Source: WHSP01 sp964424945 (lineage in GTDB: Bacteria; Gemmatimonadota; Gemmatimonadetes; Longimicrobiales; Longimicrobiaceae). From it: a DNA stretch of 14,498 nt. The notes beneath the pieces are model-generated. The model saw only the letters and a list, made by a program, of their open reading frames with translations, was not told where the DNA came from and ran no database searches. Where the stretch lies: positions 1 through 14,498 of the forward strand of contig CAYRLB010000069.1 of assembly GCA_964424945.1 (NCBI GenBank). Direction: 5' to 3'. Positions 1 to 5,610 of the stretch are shown in pieces. The translations under genes were made by a program, and so were the position numbers. The stretch's first letter is position 1; each line of letters begins with the position of its first letter.

Positions 1-1048
1 CATCGCCGAAGTACTTCCGCTGGAACCAGAGGGAGACATTCACAAGCCCGATCAGGACCGGCACCTCCACCAGCGGTCCGATCACCGCCGCGAAGGCCGC
101 GCCGTGGCCAATCCCGAAGACCGCTATGGCGACGGCGATTGCTAGCTCAAAATTGTTGCTGGCAGCTGTGAAGCTGAGCGTTGCCGTCTGGGAATAGTCC
201 GCCCCGACCCTCCGGCCCATCCAGAAGCTCACCAGAAACATGACGACGAAGTAGATCAGCAGCGGGACGGCGATCACCACCACATCGAACGGTCGCGAGA
301 CGATCTTTTCCCCCTGGATGGCGAACATCACCACGATGGTGAATAGCAGTGCCGCCAGCGTGATCGGGCTGATCCGCGGGATGAACCGCTGCTCATACCA
401 GTCGCGGCCTTTCGAGCGGAGAAGCGTCCACCGGGTCAGCATCCCGCCCGCGAAGGGGATGCCGAGGTAGATCGCCACGCTCTCGAAGATCTGCCTCATC
501 GAGATATCCACCACGGTGCCTTCGAGCCCGAACCAGGTCGGCAGCACCGTGATGAAGAGGTACGCGTAGACGCCGTAGAAGAGGACCTGAAAGACAGAGT
601 TGAAGGCCACCAGGCCGGCAGCATACTCACTGTCGCCCTTCGCCAGCTCATTCCACACAATGACCATCGCAATGCAGCGCGCGAGGCCGATCATGATCAG
701 GCCGACCATGTACTCGGGGTAGTCACGCAGGAAGATGATCGCGAGCGCGAACATCAGCACCGGCCCGATCACCCAGTTCTGCACCAGCGAGAGCGCCAGA
801 ATCCGCCAGCTACGGAAGACGTCCCCAAGCTCCTCGTAGCGCACCTTCGCCAGAGGCGGGTACATCATCAGGATCAGCCCGATGGCGATCGGGATGTTGG
901 TCGTTCCGACCTGGAAGCGGTTGATGAACCCCTCCGCGCCAGGGCTGAGAACGCCGACGGCCACTCCAAGGGCCATCGCCCCGAAGATCCATAGGGTGAG
1001 GTAGCGATCCCGGAATGACAGCCGTCGGGCGGATGTTTCGGACATCAT
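1..1048 (-). CDS. acr3: ACR3-family arsenite efflux permease (3' end cut off by the window)
   Basis: Integral membrane carrier that exports As(III) (arsenite), the last step of arsenic detoxification. I translated 349 uninterrupted residues from ATG at 1048 (a second in-frame ATG follows at 1045); the stop lies beyond the left edge, and family length suggests only a few residues are missing. About ten hydrophobic segments are visible. The signature stretch GLARCIAMVIVWNELAKGD puts Cys125 in a membrane segment, and SNNFELAIAVAIAVFG carries Glu301. Their spacing of 176 matches the essential Cys129/Glu305 pair known in Alkaliphilus Acr3 (established knowledge), so the transporter should be functional. 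It is the third gene of the arsR-arsM-acr3 operon, 60 nt after the arsM stop. Its Shine-Dalgarno is weak (GAAGA just before ATG), suggesting translation coupled to upstream genes. This is the ACR3 (BART) type, not the unrelated ArsB carrier. Confidence 0.95.
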   Translation of the reverse strand, partial: MMSETSARRLSFRDRYLTLWIFGAMALGVAVGVLSPGAEGFINRFQVGTTNIPIAIGLILMMYPPLAKVRYEELGDVFRSWRILALSLVQNWVIGPVLMFALAIIFLRDYPEYMVGLIMIGLARCIAMVIVWNELAKGDSEYAAGLVAFNSVFQVLFYGVYAYLFITVLPTWFGLEGTVVDISMRQIFESVAIYLGIPFAGGMLTRWTLLRSKGRDWYEQRFIPRISPITLAALLFTIVVMFAIQGEKIVSRPFDVVVIAVPLLIYFVVMFLVSFWMGRRVGADYSQTATLSFTAASNNFELAIAVAIAVFGIGHGAAFAAVIGPLVEVPVLIGLVNVSLWFQRKYFGD

Positions 1049-1108
1049 TCTTCGTTATCGGTGGGATGGACGGCCTTCATCTACAGCTGCCATGCGAGCC
1101 TCACCCGA

Positions 1109-1999
1109 TCAGGAGCAGCAGCCCGGGGCACAGCACGCCTCCGCCACCGCCGCCCCTCCGGAGTCGGCGCTGGTTCCCACCTCAGCCGGTTTGATCGCCC
1201 GAACGAACGCCGCCATGATCTTCCCGTCCACCGCCTTGCTGAAAGCTTCAACGTCGAGACCCGCCTCCTCCACGAAAGCCCGGGCATCTTCAGCCCGGTA
1301 AACCCGCGTGGGCTCGATTGATGTATTCTCGAAACCCGCTTGCCTGAGCAGCCGCTCGAATTCTTCGACCTCCAATGCCCCCGCCACACATCCCACCCAG
1401 AGTTCCATGGAGTGGCGCATTTCGCCGGGGACCTCGCCATTGACGACAACGTCGGACACTGCGAAGCGGCCACCTGGCTTCAGCACCCGGAACGCTTCAT
1501 TCAGCACCTGGCCCTTGTCCGCGGAAAGGTTGATGACGCAGTTCGAGATGATCACGTCGACGCTGTTGTCGGGGAGCGGAATCTCCTCGATGTGCCCCTT
1601 GAGGAACTCGACGTTGGTGGCGCCGATCGCGGCAGCGTTCTTCCGGGCGAGGTTCAGCATCTCGTCGGTCATGTCCAGACCGAACGCCTTGCCGGTGGGG
1701 CCGACGCGACGCGCCGAGAGCAGAACGTCGATGCCGCCGCCTGACCCGAGATCCAGCACCACTTCGCCCTCCTTCAGCTCCGCGAGAGCCGTGGGATTGC
1801 CGCAACCGAGGGAGGCGAGCACCGCCGCTTCGGGGAGAGCCGAGGTGCTGACTGCATCATACAGATCCCTCGTGATCGGGTCCGTCGAACCGCAGCTTCC
1901 GCCCGTTCCGCAACAGGACGCCTTCTCCTGCCCCTGCATGACTGTGAGCGCCGCCTGTCCATAGCGCTCGCGTACAATCTCCCGCGTCTCTGTGCTCAT
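1109..1999 (-). CDS. arsM: Arsenite S-adenosylmethionine methyltransferase ArsM
   Basis: Cytoplasmic enzyme that methylates As(III) with S-adenosylmethionine to methylated, partly volatile arsenicals. At 296 residues it is of usual length. The class I methyltransferase SAM site is VLDLGSGGGIDVLLSA (residues 81-96). The family's conserved cysteines are visible: Cys66 in SLGCGNPTAL, Cys154 in ISNCVINLS and Cys204 in WVGCVAGAL. The 154/204 spacing of 50 equals that of Cys174/Cys224 in the algal CmArsM structure (established knowledge). Extra cysteines occur at the N-terminus (CCGTGGSCG, residues 29-37), and the tail ends CCAPGCCS (289-296). Start: ATG at 1999 preceded by GCGAGG at a good distance. 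It lies 57 nt after arsR, with an ArsR-type operator dyad just upstream, so it may be transcribed both with arsR and from its own promoter. Identification is secure. Confidence 0.96.
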   Translation of the reverse strand: MSTETREIVRERYGQAALTVMQGQEKASCCGTGGSCGSTDPITRDLYDAVSTSALPEAAVLASLGCGNPTALAELKEGEVVLDLGSGGGIDVLLSARRVGPTGKAFGLDMTDEMLNLARKNAAAIGATNVEFLKGHIEEIPLPDNSVDVIISNCVINLSADKGQVLNEAFRVLKPGGRFAVSDVVVNGEVPGEMRHSMELWVGCVAGALEVEEFERLLRQAGFENTSIEPTRVYRAEDARAFVEEAGLDVEAFSKAVDGKIMAAFVRAIKPAEVGTSADSGGAAVAEACCAPGCCS

Positions 2000-2011
2000 G
2001 CTGCCTCGCTT

Positions 2012-2029
2012 ATCAAGAAAGGTTGATGT
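2012..2029. promoter_or_regulatory. ArsR operator copy 2, upstream of arsM
   Basis: Plus strand reads ATCAAGAAAGGTTGATGT: a perfect ATCAA-N6-TTGAT dyad (2012-2027), the layout known for ArsR/SmtB operators. It matches the operator in the arsR promoter at 16 of 18 positions. On the minus strand it lies between a TTGACC -35-like box (2034-2039) and a weak AT-rich -10 region just before the arsM ribosome binding site, so an internal ArsR-controlled promoter for arsM-acr3 is plausible. The duplication is seen directly; the function is inferred. Confidence 0.72.
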
Positions 2030-2056
2030 ATCGGGTCAAAAAAAAGGTCGGTGTGC

Positions 2057-2401
2057 TTAGTCGCAGCACTGCCCCGGGATGGAATTTTCGCATCCACACG
2101 GCGCCCAGGCGCTCTCGTCCGGCTTCCGCTCCTGAAGATAGGCGGACATCTCGTCCATCACGTCGGCACGTAACGAGTAGAAGTTCCAGCGCCCCTCCTT
2201 CCGGTCGTTCACCAGCCCGGCCTCCCGCAGGACCCTGAGGTGGAAGGACAGCCGCGACTGTGCAGCGCCGACCGAGTCCTGCAGGTCGCAGACGCAGCGC
2301 TCCCCGCCCTGGAGCATGTCGATGATGCGGAGGCGGGTTTCGTCGGAGAGCGCGTGAAACCACCTTGCGACGCGGGCGGAATTCGATGCAGCAGTTCTCA
2401 T
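2057..2401 (-). CDS. arsR: ArsR-family arsenite-responsive repressor
   Basis: Small winged-helix repressor that leaves DNA on binding As(III)/Sb(III) and so derepresses the ars operon. The 114-residue protein from ATG at 2401 has the normal ArsR length. It begins with a helix containing FHALSDETRLRIIDML (residues 15-30), then the metal-site motif ERCVCDLQ (Cys36, Cys38) and the recognition helix region AAQSRLSFHLRVLREAGLV. The C-terminus carries more cysteines: CGC at 102-104 and Cys112-Cys113 in GQCCD, reminiscent of ArsR variants that use C-terminal thiols for As(III). The open frame continues upstream to 2596, but that extension is not ArsR-like, and a promoter with operator lies immediately before the 2401 ATG. 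No Shine-Dalgarno precedes this ATG, so a leaderless transcript is likely. It heads arsR-arsM-acr3 and probably autoregulates through the dyad at 2415-2430. Confidence 0.95.
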   Translation of the reverse strand: MRTAASNSARVARWFHALSDETRLRIIDMLQGGERCVCDLQDSVGAAQSRLSFHLRVLREAGLVNDRKEGRWNFYSLRADVMDEMSAYLQERKPDESAWAPCGCENSIPGQCCD

Positions 2402-2407
2402 GGCTTG

Positions 2408-2437
2408 ATGATAAATCAAGAACTGTTGATGTGTCAA
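2408..2437 (-). promoter_or_regulatory. arsR promoter (sigma70-like, probably leaderless)
   Basis: On the minus strand a perfect TTGACA (plus positions 2437-2432) is followed after 18 nt by TATCAT (2413-2408), five of six matches to the -10 consensus. The arsR ATG (2401) begins 7 nt after the -10 box, so transcription should start at or beside the ATG. The ArsR dyad fills the spacer, and another half-site CTTGAT (2404-2409) overlaps the -10. Confidence 0.75.
2415..2432. promoter_or_regulatory. ArsR operator copy 1, inside the arsR promoter
   Basis: Plus strand reads ATCAAGAACTGTTGATGT, containing ATCAA-N6-TTGAT at 2415-2430. It sits between the -35 and -10 boxes of the arsR promoter, where bound ArsR would block RNA polymerase. 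An overlapping CTTGAT-N5-ATCAAG dyad spans 2404-2420, and TTGA-N4-TCAA spans 2426-2437, so more than one ArsR dimer might bind. The repeat is seen; binding is inferred from the family. Confidence 0.75.
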
Positions 2438-2919
2438 GAATGGCCTCCGGGCGTCGCGCGCCTTTCCGGACCGCGGAGAAAGGCCTTTTCGCATTCTCGG
2501 GCGACCAGCTTTGCCCGAGTGCAGACTGGCGGGCCGCCGGCGAATCGGTAAGAGCCCTTGCCGACCTCGAACCCGAACTCGTATGCCAGTAGCCACGGGT
2601 CCACCTGGGCTGAGTGACCCTGCAGCAACTGATCAAGAAAGTCCGCCTCCATCGGCTGCCCAAATAGCGGCCCGTGATGTACCGCCAGATTAGCCGGGTC
2701 CGACTCGGGAGGTCCCCCGAGAACCGCCTCCAGCCACGTGTACCATACGGCGGGGAAAAGACGTGCCCCGAGATCCGCCTGCAGAAACTTCCCGAAGGAC
2801 CCGAGGTGGCGGCGCAGAATGCCCGCAGAGGCGCGACATATGATCTGTCTCCGAATGTGCTCAGGCTGCGGGGGCGGACGAGGCCTTGCACGCAGACACC
2901 CGCCGTGAGCCCGCCACCG
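2434..2919 (-). pseudogene. Coding-like open frame without a usable start (probable gene remnant)
   Basis: Directly after the ggpS stop, in the same frame, 161 sense codons run to a TGA at 2434-2436 that lies within the -35 box of the arsR promoter. From about 2880 on the frame has G/C-rich third positions and protein-like composition, for example LRRHLGSFGKFLQADLGARL and DPWLLAYEFGFEVGKGSY. No ATG, GTG or TTG with a ribosome site occurs before the internal ATG at 2652, which would give only 72 residues ending ERRATPGGHS. I recognise no family. It could be the 3' part of a gene that lost its beginning, a gene using a rare start, or an extension read through the ggpS stop. No other gene candidate in this interval is convincing. 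Confidence 0.4.
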
Positions 2920-4416
2920 TCAGGAGACGCTCGCGTTCGGCATCCGGTCGCGCGCGGCCCGGACCCGCTCCGCATCGCTGAGGAAGCGGCGCGACCAGCG
3001 GTGGATGTCGTGTGTGAGCACCCGGTCGCGCAGGGTCAGCATCCGGGCGACCCGTTCACCGGGGGTGAGCGATAGCGCCTGCTCCAGCGCGCGGTCCATA
3101 TCGTCCGGGCTGTAGGGATTCGTCAGGATCACCCCCGACAGCTCTGCCGCGGCGCCCGCGAACTCCGACAGGATCACAACGCCGTCGCCCCCGGCGGAGC
3201 AGGCGATGTACTCCTTGGCCACGAGGTTCAGCCCATCGCGGAGGGGCGTGACCCAGGCGACATCGGCGGCGGTGTAGAATGCCACCAGCTCCTCATGGTC
3301 GAAGCTCCCGTAGAAGTGGATGACCGGCTGCCAGTCCATCGAGCCGAATTGTCCGTTGATCCGGCCCACCGCTTCTTCCGTGAGCCGCCGCATCGTCTGG
3401 AACTCTTCCATCCCTGAGCGGGTGGGTACGGCGATCTGCACGAAGGATACATCCCCGTGCCGCTCCGGGTGCTTCTGCAGGAAGCGCTCGAAACACTCCA
3501 GCCGCTCCAGCACCCCTTTGACGTAGTCGAGCCGCTCCGCGCTCAGGATGAGGGTGCTCGCGCCGGTACGTTCCCGGATCTCATCGCGTCTCCGCCGGGT
3601 CGCGGGCAACTGCGCGAGCTGCGCGAAATGCTCAACGTCCACCCCGACCGGGTAGACACCAATACCGACGTCATGCTCGCCATATCGGAGGCTGAGTGGA
3701 TAGCGGGGCACCGCCACCGCAGGGCCATGGGCGATCAGGTCGGTGCGCGTCACTGCCGTCGGATGCGCTTCCATGAACCGCTCTACGGTGTCGGCGAAAT
3801 TCTGCGCGTACGACGGAATATGGAACCCGATCAGGTCGAGGTGCAGCAGACCGTCGAGCAATTCTTCCCGCCATGGGATCACTGCGAAGATGTCCGGCGG
3901 CGGAAAGGTCGTGTGGAGGAAGAGGGCGATAGTGAGATCCGGACGCCGCTGCTTGATCAGCTTCGGCGCGAGCATCAGATGGAAGTCGTTGACCCAGATG
4001 AGTGCCCCGGGTGCAGCCTCCTCGCACGCCGCCGCCGCGAACTGCTCATTCACCTCCCGATACGTTTCCCACGCTGCCTGGGTGAAGCGTGCCTTGTCGA
4101 GGAGCGAGAAGAGAACGGGCCAGAGCGCCGTCGAGGTGAACTCGTAGTAGAAGCTGGAAGCTTTCTCGGGGCTCAGCGGAAGGCGACGAACGGTGTACGA
4201 CTCGGGATGGTCCTCCGCTGGCACGTGGATCCGTTCGGGCCACTCCTCTCCGGGGCCATGTTCCTTCCAGGCCAGCCACGTTCCCCGCTTCGTCCGCATG
4301 ACGGAGTCGAGCGTGGTGAAGACCCCATTGGTCTTGCGCTGCAGCTCTGTGCCGTCGGCGGTGACGACTTCCTGATACGGCTCCCGGTGGGAGAGGACGA
4401 TGAAGTCACTCGGCAT
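2920..4416 (-). CDS. ggpS: Glucosylglycerol-phosphate synthase (GT20 family)
   Basis: Retaining glycosyltransferase of 498 residues that would join ADP-glucose to glycerol 3-phosphate, giving glucosylglycerol phosphate, precursor of a compatible solute used in salt stress. GT20 hallmarks are present: WVNDFHLMLAP (141-151), FLHTTFP (166-172), SAERLDYVKG with Arg295 and Lys300 (equivalents of OtsA Arg262/Lys267), and TPLRDGLNLVAKEY with Asp394 and Glu402. The N-terminus, VLSHREPYQEV then KTNGVFTTLDS, resembles cyanobacterial GgpS (HREPY, WVAWK-like, TVRR-P) and lacks the SNR...GGL loop of trehalose-phosphate synthase. Start: ATG at 4416 with an excellent GGGAGGTGA site; the frame is open to 4617, but that part overlaps the phosphatase and is not family-like. 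It overlaps the upstream phosphatase gene by 11 nt, implying translational coupling. The alternative is trehalose-6-phosphate synthase OtsA; GT20 membership is certain, acceptor choice less so. Confidence 0.78.
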   Translation of the reverse strand: MPSDFIVLSHREPYQEVVTADGTELQRKTNGVFTTLDSVMRTKRGTWLAWKEHGPGEEWPERIHVPAEDHPESYTVRRLPLSPEKASSFYYEFTSTALWPVLFSLLDKARFTQAAWETYREVNEQFAAAACEEAAPGALIWVNDFHLMLAPKLIKQRRPDLTIALFLHTTFPPPDIFAVIPWREELLDGLLHLDLIGFHIPSYAQNFADTVERFMEAHPTAVTRTDLIAHGPAVAVPRYPLSLRYGEHDVGIGVYPVGVDVEHFAQLAQLPATRRRRDEIRERTGASTLILSAERLDYVKGVLERLECFERFLQKHPERHGDVSFVQIAVPTRSGMEEFQTMRRLTEEAVGRINGQFGSMDWQPVIHFYGSFDHEELVAFYTAADVAWVTPLRDGLNLVAKEYIACSAGGDGVVILSEFAGAAAELSGVILTNPYSPDDMDRALEQALSLTPGERVARMLTLRDRVLTHDIHRWSRRFLSDAERVRAARDRMPNASVS

Positions 4417-5182
4417 CGGCGTCACCTCCCGGCAGCCAGCCGAAGTGAAGCAGCGCTTCGAGGATGCCTGCCGCACCCTCGCCCGATGCAAAGTAGAGGT
4501 GCTCCCTGCCATGCACACGCTCTCGCAACGCCGCCTCGCAGTTCCCGACGACGACCCCCGCCATGCCCGTTTCGAAGAGGGCCAGGTCGTTGAGCGTGTC
4601 GCCCGCCACGACCACATCAGCCTCTTCGCGGTCGAGCCAGCGCAGCACCCGCTGCAAGGTCGTCCCCTTGTTCACCCCGCGCGGAAGAACATCGAGATAG
4701 ACATCAGCCGACGCCACCAGGTCGACCTCCAGCCCGTTCAGCGCCGCCCCGGCCCGGTCGATCGCCTCACTCATCGTTCCCTCACGGATCCAGTAGGAGA
4801 CGCGTCTGGGGGGGCGCACCGCCTGCTCCTCGAGCCCGGCGACCTTCATCATCCGATCCCGCACGAGGTTCGCGCCCGGCCACACAGCGTCCAGCTCCGC
4901 CTCCAGCTCCTGAACCGGTTCGAACGCTTCCCCCCGGCGAACCGAAGTGCCGACATCGGCGATGAGCATGTCCGGGTGCGGCAGTCCGGCGGTCGCGATG
5001 ATCTCCTGCGTCGCCTCCACGCTCCGTCCGGTGACATAGATGAGGACCGCGTCCGGTAGCCCCCGAAGCGCCGCCTGCAGTTGCGCCCGTTGCTCTCGCG
5101 TACCACCGGCGAAAGTGCCGTCGAGATCGGTTGCGAGTATCAGCGAACTCCGCGCCTCTGTGCCGTCCACCCTTGCCATCAT
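4406..5182 (-). CDS. HAD-IIB phosphatase, probable glucosylglycerol-phosphate phosphatase
   Basis: Cytoplasmic HAD-superfamily phosphatase of 258 residues, predicted to dephosphorylate the product of the adjacent GT20 enzyme to free glucosylglycerol. Motif I is ATDLDGTF (Asp19 nucleophile, Asp21), motif II is YVTGRS (Thr51), motif III is GVNKGTTL (Lys172), and motif IV is VVAGDTLNDLALFE (Asp195, Asp199), typical of Cof/sucrose-phosphatase-like subclass IIB. The start is ATG at 5182, with a second ATG at 5179; the frame is open to 5359, but that part is not protein-like and the HAD fold begins right after 5182. Its ribosome site is poor. The stop lies inside the first codons of the synthase gene (11-nt overlap). 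The order, phosphatase then synthase, equals the domain order of the fused GgpPS proteins of salt-tolerant proteobacteria (established knowledge). OtsB (trehalose-6-phosphate phosphatase) is the alternative. Confidence 0.75.
   Translation of the reverse strand: MMARVDGTEARSSLILATDLDGTFAGGTREQRAQLQAALRGLPDAVLIYVTGRSVEATQEIIATAGLPHPDMLIADVGTSVRRGEAFEPVQELEAELDAVWPGANLVRDRMMKVAGLEEQAVRPPRRVSYWIREGTMSEAIDRAGAALNGLEVDLVASADVYLDVLPRGVNKGTTLQRVLRWLDREEADVVVAGDTLNDLALFETGMAGVVVGNCEAALRERVHGREHLYFASGEGAAGILEALLHFGWLPGGDADAE
4422..4430 (-). promoter_or_regulatory. Strong ribosome binding site fixing the ggpS start
   Basis: The minus strand reads GGGAGGTGA followed by a 5-nt spacer (CGCCG) and ATG at 4416. 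It lies within the 3' end of the phosphatase gene and decides the synthase start against the longer open frame to 4617. Confidence 0.85.
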
Positions 5183-5338
5183 ACTATCTTTCTGCAGCCG
5201 TCTGAATTTCCGATGTCGAGCCAGCGAACGTAGGCCGCACCCCATGACGATGCAAACGACGGGTAGCTCAGCACTTTCGCTCGGCATCGTACGCACCGGG
5301 CGGGATGCGCGGGACGTTGCCGCCACGCAGTGCAGCAG

Positions 5339-5367
5339 TTGAAGGCCTCGTGCATGCATGGTACAAT
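5339..5367 (+). promoter_or_regulatory. Promoter for the antiporter gene
   Basis: TTGAAG (5339-5344), a 17-nt spacer, then TACAAT (5362-5367): four of six and five of six matches to the sigma70 consensus at optimal spacing. Transcription from about 5374 would give a leader of about 237 nt before the antiporter GTG at 5611. Confidence 0.6.
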
Positions 5368-5430
5368 CCGCGAAACGGGTACATCAGCCACCGGCTGGCA
5401 CCGCCCGCAGAAAAGGAGTCTTTATCGAGG

Positions 5431-5475
5431 ATTCGCAGGGCGGCCCGTCCCCTTCCATGGGGCCGGCCGCCGAAT
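5431..5475 (+). promoter_or_regulatory. Stem-loop in the antiporter mRNA leader
   Basis: GGCGGCC (5439-5445) pairs with GGCCGCC (5465-5471), CCCC (5449-5452) pairs with GGGG (5459-5462) around a TTCCAT loop, and ATTC (5431-5434) can pair with GAAT (5472-5475). No U-run follows, so it is not a standard terminator. It may be a regulatory leader structure, for example part of a riboswitch or thermosensor, but I do not recognise a known class. Confidence 0.45.
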
Positions 5476-5610
5476 GATGGAGGTGCGGTGCGACGGCATC
5501 TGCGCCGTGCGCGCCATCGCATCTTCTTCTATTTTTCAGATCAGTTTTTCGTACGAATCAGCCCAGCTCGGTGGAGGCCGACGGGTGAGCCCCCGAAACG
5601 AGGATAACCG

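Larger units (their letters stand above)
5183..5610. other. Divergent intergenic region, osmolyte operon versus antiporter
   Basis: A 428-bp stretch between the minus-strand ggpP-ggpS operon and the plus-strand antiporter. It holds a good plus-strand promoter (5339-5367), a GC-rich stem-loop (5431-5475), a 46-codon open frame (5474-5614) overlapping the antiporter start, and AT-rich runs near 5521-5552. On the minus strand I see only a weak candidate promoter for ggpP (TTGCAT, 17 nt, TACGTT). No convincing separate gene is visible. Confidence 0.6.

Noticed and set aside
1045..1080. Eleven-residue frame MKAVHPTDNEE whose TGA overlaps the acr3 ATG
   Set aside because: Could be a coupling leader peptide, but it has no clear ribosome site and is short enough to be chance.
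2038..2045. Run of eight A (minus-strand U8) between arsR and arsM as a terminator
   Set aside because: No stem-loop precedes it on the minus strand, and arsM lies directly downstream in the same operon.
2057..2596. 179-codon version of ArsR with a 65-residue N-terminal extension
   Set aside because: The extension is Arg/Pro-rich and unlike ArsR, contains the arsR promoter and operator, and overlaps another coding-like frame.
3457..4593. 378-codon plus-strand frame opposite ggpS and ggpP
   Set aside because: Antisense shadow in GC-rich DNA; charged low-complexity translation without recognisable domains.
2920..4617. 565-codon version of the GT20 synthase
   Set aside because: The first 67 residues overlap the phosphatase in another frame and are not family-like; the ATG at 4416 has an excellent ribosome site.
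2920..5182. Trehalose synthesis pair OtsA/OtsB
   Set aside because: The N-terminal HREPY...KTNGVFTTL pattern fits GgpS, and the SNR...GGL loop of OtsA is missing. Kept as an alternative, not as the call.
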